This document shows, one piece after another, positions 8,099-15,655 of a DNA stretch of 17,690 nt. The stretch lies in assembly GCA_964580815.1 (NCBI GenBank), contig CAZOLY010000063.1, forward strand, positions 1 through 17,690, read 5' to 3'. The number at the start of each line of letters is the position of its first letter. Within the stretch, counting starts at the first letter, position 1. The DNA is from G020354785 sp964580815. GTDB lineage: Bacteria; Bacteroidota; Bacteroidia; Bacteroidales; UBA10428. The position numbers and the translations under genes were made by a program. The notes below the pieces were generated by a model, which did not search any database, was not told where the DNA came from, and worked only from the letters and a program-made list of their open reading frames with translations.

Positions 8099-8785
8099 TC
8101 ATTTTCTGACCTCATCACTGATAATCTTACCGTCCTCAATAGTAATTACTCTTCTTGCTTTTTTTACAACCCTGGCATCATGTGTTGAGAAAATGAAGGT
8201 AGTTTTCTCTTCCTTATTAAGCTTTTCCATAATATCCAGCAGATTTTCAGTCGATTTTGAATCGAGGTTTGCAGTAGGTTCATCAGCCAGGATAAATTTT
8301 GGTTTCGATGCCAGTGCTCTGGCCACTGCAACCCTCTGTTGCTGTCCACCCGATAATTTTGCAGGCCTGCTGTCAATCCTTTCGCTTAAGCCTACTGCTG
8401 CCATCAGATCCTTTACCCTCTTTTCACGCTCCGCCTTTGGCCTTCCCTGCAAGTGCATAATAAATTCCACATTTTCCCTTGCTGTTAATACCGGTATCAG
8501 GTTATATGCCTGGAAAACAAATCCTATGTTTCTCAATCTGAAATCTATGAGCCTGGAAGATTTCAGCTCCCCGATATTTGTATGGTCAATTATTACTTCT
8601 CCGCCTGAAGGCTTATCCAGTCCCCCTATAATATTCAGCAATGTTGTTTTACCCGAACCTGATGGTCCGACTACGGCTGCAAATTCACCTTCTTCAAATG
8701 ACAGGTCAATCCCGTTCAGTGCATTGACTTTATATTCAGAGTCATTATAGATTTTGGTCAGATTTTTTATATCAATTACTTTCAT
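8099..8785 (-). CDS. ABC transporter ATP-binding protein, LolD/MacB-type
   Basis: This 228-residue ATPase powers the two permeases encoded just upstream in the same operon. All motifs are intact: Walker A GPSGSGKT (40-47), Q-loop Q92 in FVFQAYNLIP, signature LSGGQQQRVAVARAL (144-158), Walker B FILADEP with catalytic E169, D-loop NLDS, and switch H202 in FSTHD. Length and motif style are those of the LolD / MacB / FtsE group, which drives mechanotransmission rather than classical substrate translocation. Pairing with two different LolC/E-like permeases plus a periplasmic LolA-like protein favours a LolD-type role in extracting a lipid-anchored or hydrophobic substrate from the inner membrane. 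It starts 32 bases after the preceding permease. Confidence 0.9.
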   Translation of the reverse strand: MKVIDIKNLTKIYNDSEYKVNALNGIDLSFEEGEFAAVVGPSGSGKTTLLNIIGGLDKPSGGEVIIDHTNIGELKSSRLIDFRLRNIGFVFQAYNLIPVLTARENVEFIMHLQGRPKAEREKRVKDLMAAVGLSERIDSRPAKLSGGQQQRVAVARALASKPKFILADEPTANLDSKSTENLLDIMEKLNKEEKTTFIFSTHDARVVKKARRVITIEDGKIISDEVRK

Positions 8786-8817
8786 GGCTTGTGATTTTAT
8801 TAATTGTTAATTCTTTA

Positions 8818-10038
8818 TTAAATATCAATCCTCAGGGCCTCTGCAGGCTTTAATTTTAATGCTTTTATCGCCGGATATACCGCTGCTACCAGTCCGGTTA
8901 CAAATACCATAATCGTTACTTTAACTGCTATTAAAAGGTCAGGCACGGGATATACTACAGTGTCGTACCCCAGTCTTTCATATGCTTCACCCCAGGCAGA
9001 CAAATCAATTCCTGTTTTCATCAGTAAGACTGTAAACAGATAACCCAGTATTATCCCTATTATGCTTCCTGTAAAAGCTAAAAGTAACGTTTCAAGCATA
9101 ATCATAGTGAACACCCTGATTTTATTCATCCCTACTGCCATAAGCATGCCAAGCTCCTTCACCCTTTCCAGAACTGCCATAAGCATTGTATTAATAATTC
9201 CGAAAAGCAATGCAAAGAGAATAATGCCAAGAATAAGATACATTGAAATATCTATTGATTCTTCAACAAGGCTCACTTCGGGCATTATTTCTTTCCAGGA
9301 TTTCACATCAAGATTTTTGTACCTGGCAGATAATTTATTCTGCATATCATTGTAAGTCCGGTCATCTTCCAGGAGCACTGCAATTTCATGACCACTGGCA
9401 TTATCCATGCCGATAAGTTGAGTTAAATCACTTTTTCTTACAAATACGGTCATTTCTTCATACACCGAATTTGATATTTTATAAATGCCTGCCACTTTGA
9501 ACTGTGCGCGGGTTATTTCCCCGTCCATTTGCTGCATTGTCAGCACAACCTTCGACCTTACATTTACATTAAGTTTTTTTGCCGTCTTTTCACCTATAAT
9601 TATGGGATTACGCCCTTTTCCTTCAAAATATGCTCCTTCCACTATTTTTTCATACAAATTAGTAACCTGTCTCTCGTCTTCAGGATTTACGCCAACAATC
9701 TGGACACCTGCGCCGGTCTCAGCCGAAGCAATCATTGAATTAACGATAACCCTGACAGTGACTGCCTTTACACCGGCCATACTGTCTATTTGATCCCTTA
9801 TATCATTTGAATTGTTTATAAAATATTGTACATCAGGATTTTCCAGGTACTTTTTATGATGAAGCTGGATATGTGATGCTTCTGTTTTTATTGCTGAGTT
9901 GATTCGTTGAATTGCCATTCCCTCGTAAAGAGCCCATGTAAATACTCCTGATAAAATACCTATGGCTAAGGCACATATAATTACCAGGCTTCGTACCTTA
10001 CTTCGCCAGATATTTCTCCATGCAACTGACCATAACAT
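8818..10038 (-). CDS. LolC/E-like ABC permease (FtsX/MacB_PCD type), second copy
   Basis: The 406-residue protein has the four-helix type VII ABC permease layout. TM1 is about residues 18-40. A periplasmic domain of about 225 residues follows, then TM2 to TM4 near 268-290, 315-345 and 370-395. The cytoplasmic coupling segment reads LERVKELGMLMAVGM, typical of FtsX-domain proteins that grip a LolD-like ATPase, and the end LKLKPAEALR is also family-typical. It is similar in plan to, but clearly different in sequence from, the neighbouring permease, so the two likely form a LolC-LolE style heterodimer. The gap to each neighbour is 31-32 bases. Substrate unknown; macrolide export is unlikely because MacB carries its own fused ATPase. 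Confidence 0.88.
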   Translation of the reverse strand: MLWSVAWRNIWRSKVRSLVIICALAIGILSGVFTWALYEGMAIQRINSAIKTEASHIQLHHKKYLENPDVQYFINNSNDIRDQIDSMAGVKAVTVRVIVNSMIASAETGAGVQIVGVNPEDERQVTNLYEKIVEGAYFEGKGRNPIIIGEKTAKKLNVNVRSKVVLTMQQMDGEITRAQFKVAGIYKISNSVYEEMTVFVRKSDLTQLIGMDNASGHEIAVLLEDDRTYNDMQNKLSARYKNLDVKSWKEIMPEVSLVEESIDISMYLILGIILFALLFGIINTMLMAVLERVKELGMLMAVGMNKIRVFTMIMLETLLLAFTGSIIGIILGYLFTVLLMKTGIDLSAWGEAYERLGYDTVVYPVPDLLIAVKVTIMVFVTGLVAAVYPAIKALKLKPAEALRIDI

Positions 10039-10069
10039 ATCGTTAAATTTTAAGTTATTAATTAATATT

Positions 10070-11287
10070 TTATGTTCTCAAAGCATTAGCTACTTTAAGA
10101 TTCCTTATTTTAAATACCGGGTATAAAGATATGAGCAAGCTTATGGCAAATACAGTAATAACCTGGTTAACAAAAACCCTGGCCTGTGCGCCAAAATAAA
10201 TTAATGGCTCAAATCCGAATTTTTCGTATACTTCCGAGACTTCCCCGGGCAATGGCAGGGGATGGTGCAGTAGTACAATAATTATAGGCACGCTAATAAG
10301 AAATCCGAAAAATACCCCTAAAAATCCCATGAATAATGTTTCATAGAACATTATAGCCTGCAATTTCCTTTTTTGCATACCTATAGCGACTGTAATTCCC
10401 GTTTCTTTCTTCCTTTCTGCCACCATCATAATTATGGTTCCCAATATGCCGAATCCCACAACTATATATAAAACTGCTTTCATTATTACACCACCTGCCC
10501 TGTCACCTTCAATCATCTGCACAACCTCGGGCTGCATTTCGTCCCAGGTCATTATGCTATAATCATTCTGCAACTTAGCTTCCAGTTCATTCTTGACAGA
10601 TGCAACATCTGAATAATCCTCTACCATAATAGCTGTTGATGTGACCATTCCAGGCATTGAAAAAAAGTCCTGTGCTCTGCGGATATCAATATAAGCACCA
10701 AAATTATTCAGATCCGGGGAGGGAAATGTAAGGATCCCCCTTACCGGGAATAACCCGGCAGCAGTAGCGCCATGGTACCCCTGGCTTAATAATATAACAG
10801 TATCTCCAATGTTAACCTTAAGATTTTTCGCCAGGTTAACAGCTATTAATATACCGTCATCATTCTTCTTAAGATATTCTCCCTCGGATACCCATTTTGA
10901 CAATTCAGATAACTTTTTCTCTGGCTCCGGATCAACCCCTATAATTGCTCCCCCTTTTGTATTTTCACCGGTTGAAATAAGACTGAAAGATTCGACTCTG
11001 GGAACATGGTGAACAATTTCCTTAACACTGTCAAGCACAGCATAAAATTTGTTATCGGGCTTATATACGTCATTTATGGATTTGGATTCCCAGTAGTCTA
11101 CATTATGAACCTGCAGATATCCTGAATAAAACTTTACAACATTATCAATCATCTTTGAATATATACCTTCCTGCATAGAGCTCATACAGGTTGACATAAA
11201 GACTGCAACAACTATGGCCGTTACTGTTATAGTGGTACGGCGCCTATTTCTCCAAAGGTTTTTCCATGCAAATAACAGATTGTTCAT
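10070..11287 (-). CDS. LolC/E-like ABC permease (FtsX/MacB_PCD type), first copy
   Basis: This 405-residue permease has TM1 at about residues 18-38 after the basic N-terminus NLWRNRRRT. A large periplasmic domain contains the MacB_PCD-like stretch GILIAVNLAKNLKVNIGDTV. Three more helices lie near 268-290, 310-340 and 370-395. The coupling segment AERKKETGITVAIGMQKRK would dock on the ATPase encoded two genes downstream. The C-terminus LKVANALRT matches the FtsX-domain ending. It is the first permease after the LolA-like gene (28-base gap), an order that puts periplasmic carrier, permeases, ATPase and barrel in one transcript. Which of the two permeases plays the LolC-like part (carrier docking) and which the LolE-like part (substrate entry) cannot be told by eye. 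Confidence 0.88.
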   Translation of the reverse strand: MNNLLFAWKNLWRNRRRTTITVTAIVVAVFMSTCMSSMQEGIYSKMIDNVVKFYSGYLQVHNVDYWESKSINDVYKPDNKFYAVLDSVKEIVHHVPRVESFSLISTGENTKGGAIIGVDPEPEKKLSELSKWVSEGEYLKKNDDGILIAVNLAKNLKVNIGDTVILLSQGYHGATAAGLFPVRGILTFPSPDLNNFGAYIDIRRAQDFFSMPGMVTSTAIMVEDYSDVASVKNELEAKLQNDYSIMTWDEMQPEVVQMIEGDRAGGVIMKAVLYIVVGFGILGTIIMMVAERKKETGITVAIGMQKRKLQAIMFYETLFMGFLGVFFGFLISVPIIIVLLHHPLPLPGEVSEVYEKFGFEPLIYFGAQARVFVNQVITVFAISLLISLYPVFKIRNLKVANALRT

Positions 11288-11315
11288 TTTTCTGAATTTT
11301 AAGTTATTGGTCCTT

Positions 11316-12080
11316 TTATCTTACTTTTTTCATATTCTGCTGAGAAAAAAAGTCATCTGACAGCGGTATATTGAATTTAACTTCATCCATAACAACAACT
11401 GTTTTATGGCCCGGCTTGTCGGAGGGGATAAGTTCATACTTTGCCGGGATTATCCTGCCATCCATATTTTTTATATCATATGCCAGCTCTGTTTTAATAA
11501 GGTATTCATCCTCATCATAGTATTCGGCTTTCATCCATAGAAAATCATTCACAGAAATCCATATATATATCTTCCCCCAGACTACTGCAGCATCCTCCAG
11601 CGGAATAAGTTCGATTTTATAACATTTTCTTCCTGCAATATCCTCTTCCCCCAGCTTTTTATGGGTATAGTCAACTACAACAGACGATTCATTCAATAAA
11701 TCGTCATTTGTAAAATCAGAGCCCATCCATCCCTGGGCCAGCATTGATGGCGGGAGCTTAATCATTCTGTTTATTACGGGATTCCAGCTCCACATTTCTT
11801 TTTCCCGTTTGAGAAAGGACTGCCCTTTTTCCTTTGCCGGTGCTGTGATCAATGCAAGCGAATACTCTGCCCCTTTAGTCCAGTTTTTGAATGCTATTGT
11901 TCGCGTCCATGTGGGCCTGACAATTGTCATAGTCATCGTACTGTAACTTGATTTTTCCCCTTTCATTTTTGCATCGGCTTTTTGCACAATTTCCTTTGCA
12001 GTTAAAGCCTGCGCCTGAACCGTGACTGAAGTAATTAACAGTAATATTCCGGGCAGTAGTAATATTTTATTTGCTTTCAT
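11316..12080 (-). CDS. Periplasmic LolA-like outer-membrane lipoprotein-sorting protein
   Basis: From the chosen start (12080) the product has 254 residues and opens MKANKILLLPGILLLITSVT, a normal signal peptide cleaved near VQA/QA. The mature part begins LTAKEIVQKADAKMKGEKS, the typical opening of the LolA_like (PF17131-type) family. It continues with SFLKREKEMWSWNP, KLPPSMLAQGWMGSDFTNDD and YKIELIPLE. These proteins have the open beta-barrel fold of LolA and LolB and ferry hydrophobic molecules across the periplasm. A longer reading from 12107 would overlap tetR by 17 bases and add nine residues before the signal peptide, so it is less likely. It lies between the regulator and the permeases. 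Unlike housekeeping LolA it is tied to its own dedicated transporter, so a special substrate is likely. Confidence 0.85.
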   Translation of the reverse strand: MKANKILLLPGILLLITSVTVQAQALTAKEIVQKADAKMKGEKSSYSTMTMTIVRPTWTRTIAFKNWTKGAEYSLALITAPAKEKGQSFLKREKEMWSWNPVINRMIKLPPSMLAQGWMGSDFTNDDLLNESSVVVDYTHKKLGEEDIAGRKCYKIELIPLEDAAVVWGKIYIWISVNDFLWMKAEYYDEDEYLIKTELAYDIKNMDGRIIPAKYELIPSDKPGHKTVVVMDEVKFNIPLSDDFFSQQNMKKVR

Positions 12081-12090
12081 GACTTTAATT

Positions 12091-12675
12091 TTATTTTTTT
12101 CTAACATATCTGTTAACCAATGTTTTCTTAATGTCTTCCAGTGGAAAATTAGCAGGGTCTATTATATAATGAAAACTTAATCCATCCAGTATTGCTCCGA
12201 ATAACTTGCTTTCCAGCTCAGGCTTTTCATACCCCTTCCTGCGGAAATATTCCTCAAGCATTTTAAAAATAGGTGCAAGTATATTAAGGAAATCCGTTCC
12301 GAACATTTTCAATACACTTGGCTGTAAAATAATAGCAAAATAAAGCTTCCAGTATTTTGTGTTTGTTTTTAAAATTTCAAATGTCTGGTTAATAAAAAAT
12401 TCCAGTTCCTCGGTAGTAAGTATCCCGTCATTGTTGGGGTCAAAAGTCCCTGTCAGATCTTTTATACCTGATATAACAATCTCATGAAGCAATGCCTCCT
12501 TGCTTTCAAAATAATTATACATTAATCCTTTGGATATGCCAGCTGATTTGGCTATTTTACTTATTGAAGTATTGTGAAATCCTTCATCAGCGAAAAGTTC
12601 AAGAGCTGCTTCAAGTATAAGGGCCTTTTTCTGTTCTCTTATTTGTTCATATTGTTCTACAGTTCTTGGTGCCAT
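12091..12675 (-). CDS. TetR/AcrR-family regulator with an EF-hand-like loop
   Basis: The 194-residue protein has the standard TetR DNA-binding head: ILEAALELFADEGFHNTSIS (20-39), then the helix-turn-helix IAKSAGISKGLMYNYFESKEALL (41-63). In the ligand domain residues 79-90 read DPNNDGILTTEE. This is an exact EF-hand calcium loop pattern (D at 1, N at 3, D at 5, G at 6, L at 8, T at 9, E at 12), followed by the helix LEFFINQTFEIL. It is the first gene of the Lol-like operon; the next gene starts 10 bases past its stop. A perfect palindrome lies 15 bases before its start codon and a second one overlaps a promoter, so it very likely represses its own operon. The inducer is unknown; calcium or a lipid-like ligand are both possible. 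Confidence 0.9.
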   Translation of the reverse strand: MAPRTVEQYEQIREQKKALILEAALELFADEGFHNTSISKIAKSAGISKGLMYNYFESKEALLHEIVISGIKDLTGTFDPNNDGILTTEELEFFINQTFEILKTNTKYWKLYFAIILQPSVLKMFGTDFLNILAPIFKMLEEYFRRKGYEKPELESKLFGAILDGLSFHYIIDPANFPLEDIKKTLVNRYVRKK

Positions 12676-12689
12676 TTACTTTTATTTTA

Positions 12690-12705
12690 GACTGAACGTT
12701 CAGTC
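12690..12705. promoter_or_regulatory. TetR operator 1 (perfect palindrome)
   Basis: The 16-base sequence gactgaacgttcagtc is its own reverse complement. Its core TGAACGTTCA is typical of TetR/AcrR operators. It lies between the putative operon promoter and the tetR start codon, so binding here could block elongation or, together with operator 2, form a multi-site repressor complex. The two centres are 67 bases apart. Confidence 0.8.
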
Positions 12706-12753
12706 ATAATATCTTTATTTAAAAAATGCCATCTGGCATCATGATTAATATTT

Positions 12754-12775
12754 TTTGACTGAACGTTTGGTCAAA
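12754..12775. promoter_or_regulatory. TetR operator 2 (imperfect palindrome)
   Basis: The arms tttgactgaac and gtttggtcaaa match each other at 9 of 11 positions and share GACTGAACGTT with operator 1. It overlaps the predicted -7 element and start point of the minus-strand promoter, an ideal place for repression of the tetR-led operon. Confidence 0.72.
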
Positions 12776-12802
12776 TGTAACATATTATTTTTTATTTGTC
12801 AA
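12772..12802 (-). promoter_or_regulatory. Bacteroidota-type promoter of the tetR / Lol-like operon
   Basis: On the minus strand TTGAC (12802-12798) is followed after about 20 bases by TACATTTG (12779-12772). This fits the Bacteroidota housekeeping pattern TTG-N19-21-TAnnTTTG. Transcription would begin near 12765, inside operator 2, leaving a leader of about 90 bases that contains operator 1. Confidence 0.65.
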
Positions 12803-13000
12803 GCTTTTTGCGAAATTTTTTAACTGCCTTATAAAAATAACTTTCTTCTAACTTTGTATTTTAGAATGAAATATTAGTTATTTATAATATTTATGTTTAT
12901 CTATGTCCCTAATAGCAAGTTAATTAATTACAATTGTGCAATTTATTTTATTACATGTTCAGATTACGATATTAAAATATCTAATTTTTTAAAATTCTGT

Positions 13001-13027
13001 TGTAACAAACAGGATAACTTAAGCGTC
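13001..13027 (+). promoter_or_regulatory. ECF-sigma promoter before the sigma gene
   Basis: TGTAAC (13001-13006) and CGTC (13024-13027) are 17 bases apart, a classic ECF -35/-10 pattern, as in the B. subtilis SigX consensus TGTAAC-N17-CGWC. A start point near 13034 would leave a short leader before the ATG at 13050. The same bipartite motif recurs before the barrel gene at 14633. Confidence 0.65.
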
Positions 13028-13049
13028 ACAAAACTGGAATTAAATATAA

Positions 13050-13535
13050 ATGACTGTAGCGGAATTTAATAAGAGTGTCGATGATTATTCTGACGGATTA
13101 TATCGATTCATTCTTAAAAACATTAAGGATGAAGAAAAAGCAAAAGATATAATACAGGATACGTATGAAAAATTATGGGTTAAGATTTCAGATGTCACCT
13201 ATTTAAAAGTGAAATCATACCTTTTTACCGCAGCATACCATACAATGATAGACTTGATAAGGAAAGAAAAAAGACTTGCAGATTTTGAAAAAATTAATAC
13301 TGACATGTACTCGCACACAAAACAATATACTGGTTTATCGGAATTACTTGAAGAAGCAGTAAATAAACTTCCTGATGATCAGAGATCCGTTATTTTATTA
13401 AGGGATTATGAGGGATACTCATACGATGAAATTGCTGATATTACAGGGTTAAGCGAATCACAGGTAAAAGTATATATCTACAGGGGACGTATGTTTCTTA
13501 AAAAATATATAGGTAGTATTGAAACAGTAATTTAG
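13050..13535 (+). CDS. ECF-family RNA polymerase sigma factor
   Basis: This 161-residue protein is a minimal two-domain sigma factor that directs RNA polymerase to stress or envelope promoters. Region 2 spans about residues 8-78, with EKAKDIIQDTYEKLW (-10 recognition and core binding) and YLFTAAYHTMIDLIRKEKR. Region 4 spans about 104-157, with KLPDDQRSVILLRDYEGYSY and the helix-turn-helix EIADITGLSESQVKVYIYRG. There is no region 1 or 3 and no extra C-terminal domain. It starts the cluster sigma / anti-sigma-like / outer-membrane barrel, with 20 bases to the next gene, so it is probably held inactive at the membrane by that neighbour. The TGTAAC-N17-CGTC motif just upstream suggests autoregulation. 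Confidence 0.93.
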   Translation: MTVAEFNKSVDDYSDGLYRFILKNIKDEEKAKDIIQDTYEKLWVKISDVTYLKVKSYLFTAAYHTMIDLIRKEKRLADFEKINTDMYSHTKQYTGLSELLEEAVNKLPDDQRSVILLRDYEGYSYDEIADITGLSESQVKVYIYRGRMFLKKYIGSIETVI

Positions 13536-13555
13536 GTTTATACATTAGTTATACC

Positions 13556-14623
13556 ATGAATATTAACAAGAAAAATTACGAGGCTTTTATAATAGACTAT
13601 TTTGACGGAAAACTTGATCCCGTCGAGTCTGCAGAGCTTATCAGCTTCCTGTCCCAGAATCCCGACCTTGAAGCAGAATTCAATGATTATAAATGTATAA
13701 GGTTAAATCTTTCATCAACAGCCAGCTTTGATAAAAGTCTGCTGAAAAAAGATTATTCCGATATTGAAAATATTAATAATGAGAACTTTGAAGAGTTTTG
13801 CATTGCTAAATTTGAAGGAGATTTAAGTGACCGTGACGAGTTCAGATTAAGAGAATACATCAAAGATCATCCTGAAAAGCAGAAAGACTTTGAGATCTAT
13901 TCAAATATTCATCTCACTCCTGATTATAGCATAAAATTTTACGAAAAGAATAATATTAAAAAGATTAGTCCTTTTGTTCGCAGGAGGAATGTGTTACTAT
14001 ATGCTTCATCAATTGCTGCAGCCATACTTATTCTGTTAATGCTTGTTTTTATGCCCTGGAAAGAGAAAGAAATATTGTCCGGGAGCCAGGCCGCTGAAAA
14101 TGTAGCGGAATTAAACAATGCCCCCCGGAAAGAATATGAAAATAATAACGTGGTTGCTGAAAGGTTGGCATTAACAGAACAAAAAATTGACTCAAGGGAA
14201 AAGATCAGGTATAAAAGACCTGAAGAAAAATTGCCCGCCAGGGGCCAAAATATCAATCAGGTTGATAAAAAAGGAACTCCTGGATACCTGACCCCCATAT
14301 ATGTAAATAAAATCAACACTGATAAAGATTCTGATATTATAATGAGAGCTCCACTTATCGCAACAAAAAATTTATATAATAACAAATACGGACCAATAGA
14401 GTTAGCAGTGCGAAACTTAATAAACACAAGCGATACCGGGGATTCATGGATAAAGCTGAATAAAATAAATGTATGGAGACTGGCGGAAGCAGGAGTTAAG
14501 AGTTTCAATTATCTTACTGAATCTGAAGTACTTATTAGCAAAAAAATGAATAATGAAGGCAAGATTGTGGCTTTTGCACTCGACAGCGAATCATTCAGTA
14601 TTTCATCCAACCGGGGTAAATAA
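13556..14623 (+). CDS. Membrane-spanning anti-sigma-like protein with duplicated N-terminal unit
   Basis: The 355-residue protein has a single membrane helix at about 146-165, after the basic RRR stop-transfer cluster. The cytoplasmic side therefore holds about 145 residues and the periplasmic side about 190. The cytoplasmic part contains two related units: EAFIIDYFDGKLDPVESAEL (9-28) continuing through FLSQNPDLEAEF, and EEFCIAKFEGDLSDRDEFRL continuing through YIKDHPEKQKDF. Each has the pattern 'F..DYF.G.L...E...L..FL..NP.L...F' common at the start of Bacteroidota anti-sigma factors. No HxxxCxxC zinc motif is present. The periplasmic part shows no domain that I recognise. The position 20 bases after the ECF sigma gene makes an anti-sigma role likely. 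The signal it senses is unknown. Confidence 0.7.
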   Translation: MNINKKNYEAFIIDYFDGKLDPVESAELISFLSQNPDLEAEFNDYKCIRLNLSSTASFDKSLLKKDYSDIENINNENFEEFCIAKFEGDLSDRDEFRLREYIKDHPEKQKDFEIYSNIHLTPDYSIKFYEKNNIKKISPFVRRRNVLLYASSIAAAILILLMLVFMPWKEKEILSGSQAAENVAELNNAPRKEYENNNVVAERLALTEQKIDSREKIRYKRPEEKLPARGQNINQVDKKGTPGYLTPIYVNKINTDKDSDIIMRAPLIATKNLYNNKYGPIELAVRNLINTSDTGDSWIKLNKINVWRLAEAGVKSFNYLTESEVLISKKMNNEGKIVAFALDSESFSISSNRGK

Positions 14624-14632
14624 TTTCTTATT

Positions 14633-14658
14633 TGTAACTTTTTTGATATGTATACGTC
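14633..14658 (+). promoter_or_regulatory. ECF-sigma promoter before the barrel gene
   Basis: TGTAAC (14633-14638) and CGTC (14655-14658) are 16 bases apart. The extended forms TTGTAAC and CGTCAC are identical to those before the sigma gene. It lies between the anti-sigma-like gene and the barrel gene, so the barrel may be the main target of the neighbouring sigma factor. Confidence 0.6.
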
Positions 14659-14707
14659 ACTTCATTAAAATGATTATAATTATTACTAAACTTAAAATTA
14701 TATAATA

Positions 14708-15631
14708 ATGAAAAAAACAGGAATTTTAGCATTAATGATAATAGCTGCCATCGGCGTAAATGCCCAGGATGGGGATACTATTAATGAAAACCGGGAAAAA
14801 GCATCTGCAGTTATTTTGGAGGATAATGAAGATAATGTCAGTGTAGAAATTGATGAGATAGTAAAAGTTAACCAAAGTCATGATACTACAAAAATCGATA
14901 TAGGAGATAAAGATATAAGTATTATTGCAGATGATAAAGGCACTTCAATAAAAGTAACCGATTCAGATGAAAACAAAGATAAATCCGAAACAAAGAAAAA
15001 GAAGTTCAAGGGCCATTGGACCGGCGTGGAATTCGGGATTAACAATTTTGTTGATAATAATTTTTCCATGACGAGGACAGAAGGAGAAGAGTTCATGGAT
15101 CTTAATACAGGCCGTTCATGGAATTTTAACTGGAATGTTAAACAATATAGTATTGGATTCGGGACTAACAGGTTTGGGCTTGTAACAGGACTGGGCCTTG
15201 AGTTTAACGATTATCATTTTGACGGTGACAATAATATCCAGGAACTTGATGGCAATATTATCACAAAAGACGATTATCCCAGCTCACTTAGCAAAAGCAA
15301 GCTTAAAACTACTTTTTTAAGAATGCCCCTTTTACTTGAACTGCAATTATTAAACGCTAAAAGATCAAAAAGAATATATATTTCCGGAGGTGTTATAGGA
15401 GGATTGAAACTTGGATCCCACTCAAAGGTCATATACAAAGTTGACGGTAACAAGCAAAAAGACAAAATACGTGATGATTTCAATATCAATCCCCTGAGAT
15501 ATGGATTAACTGCAAGAATAGGTTACAGGGCGCTGAATTTATACGGCAATTACTACCTTACACCTTTTTTTGAAAAAGATAACGATCCCGAGCTTTATCC
15601 CTTTTCAATAGGATTATCATTTGCCTTTTAA
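14708..15631 (+). CDS. PorT-like outer-membrane beta-barrel protein
   Basis: The product has 307 residues with a signal peptide (1-19, cleaved after VNA). A charged periplasmic linker of about 80 residues (rich in D, E, K, I and S, with IDIGDKDISIIADDKGTSIK) follows. From GHWTGVEFGINNF a beta-barrel domain of the OMP_b-brl_2 / PorT-like type continues to the terminal FAF. Repeated aromatic-ended strands such as YSIGFGTNRFGLVTGLGLEF and LYGNYYLTPFF support the barrel. It is third in the sigma / anti-sigma-like cluster but has its own ECF-type motif 75 bases before the start, and a strong terminator follows. The role is probably structural or adaptive in the outer membrane under the control of the sigma factor; the exact function is unknown. 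Confidence 0.82.
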   Translation: MKKTGILALMIIAAIGVNAQDGDTINENREKASAVILEDNEDNVSVEIDEIVKVNQSHDTTKIDIGDKDISIIADDKGTSIKVTDSDENKDKSETKKKKFKGHWTGVEFGINNFVDNNFSMTRTEGEEFMDLNTGRSWNFNWNVKQYSIGFGTNRFGLVTGLGLEFNDYHFDGDNNIQELDGNIITKDDYPSSLSKSKLKTTFLRMPLLLELQLLNAKRSKRIYISGGVIGGLKLGSHSKVIYKVDGNKQKDKIRDDFNINPLRYGLTARIGYRALNLYGNYYLTPFFEKDNDPELYPFSIGLSFAF

Positions 15632-15655
15632 ATAACTTTAAAATAAATAAGCAAG

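Larger units (their letters stand above)
12676..13049. other. Divergent intergenic region between tetR and the ECF sigma gene
   Basis: This 374-base spacer holds both TetR operators and the tetR promoter (12690-12802) at one end and an ECF-type promoter (13001-13027) at the other. A small inverted repeat, atgcc-atct-ggcat, lies at 12726-12739 between the operators. The very AT-rich stretch 12803-13000 shows no convincing gene or RNA. Confidence 0.7.

Noticed and set aside
8193..8750. Plus-strand open frame opposite the ABC ATPase
   Set aside because: It mirrors the ATPase motifs in antisense; the minus-strand product has every ABC motif intact.
8099..11287. MacAB-type macrolide exporter
   Set aside because: MacB has a fused ATPase and permease and a MacA adaptor; here ATPase and two permeases are separate and a LolA-like protein replaces the adaptor.
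12081..12107. Longer start for the LolA-like gene overlapping tetR
   Set aside because: It puts nine polar residues before a well-formed signal peptide; ATG at 12080 gives the normal layout and no overlap.
12849..12856. TAACTTTG as a housekeeping -7 element for the sigma gene
   Set aside because: It matches TAnnTTTG, but no TTG is seen about 20 bases upstream and the leader would be near 190 bases; the ECF motif at 13001 is better placed.
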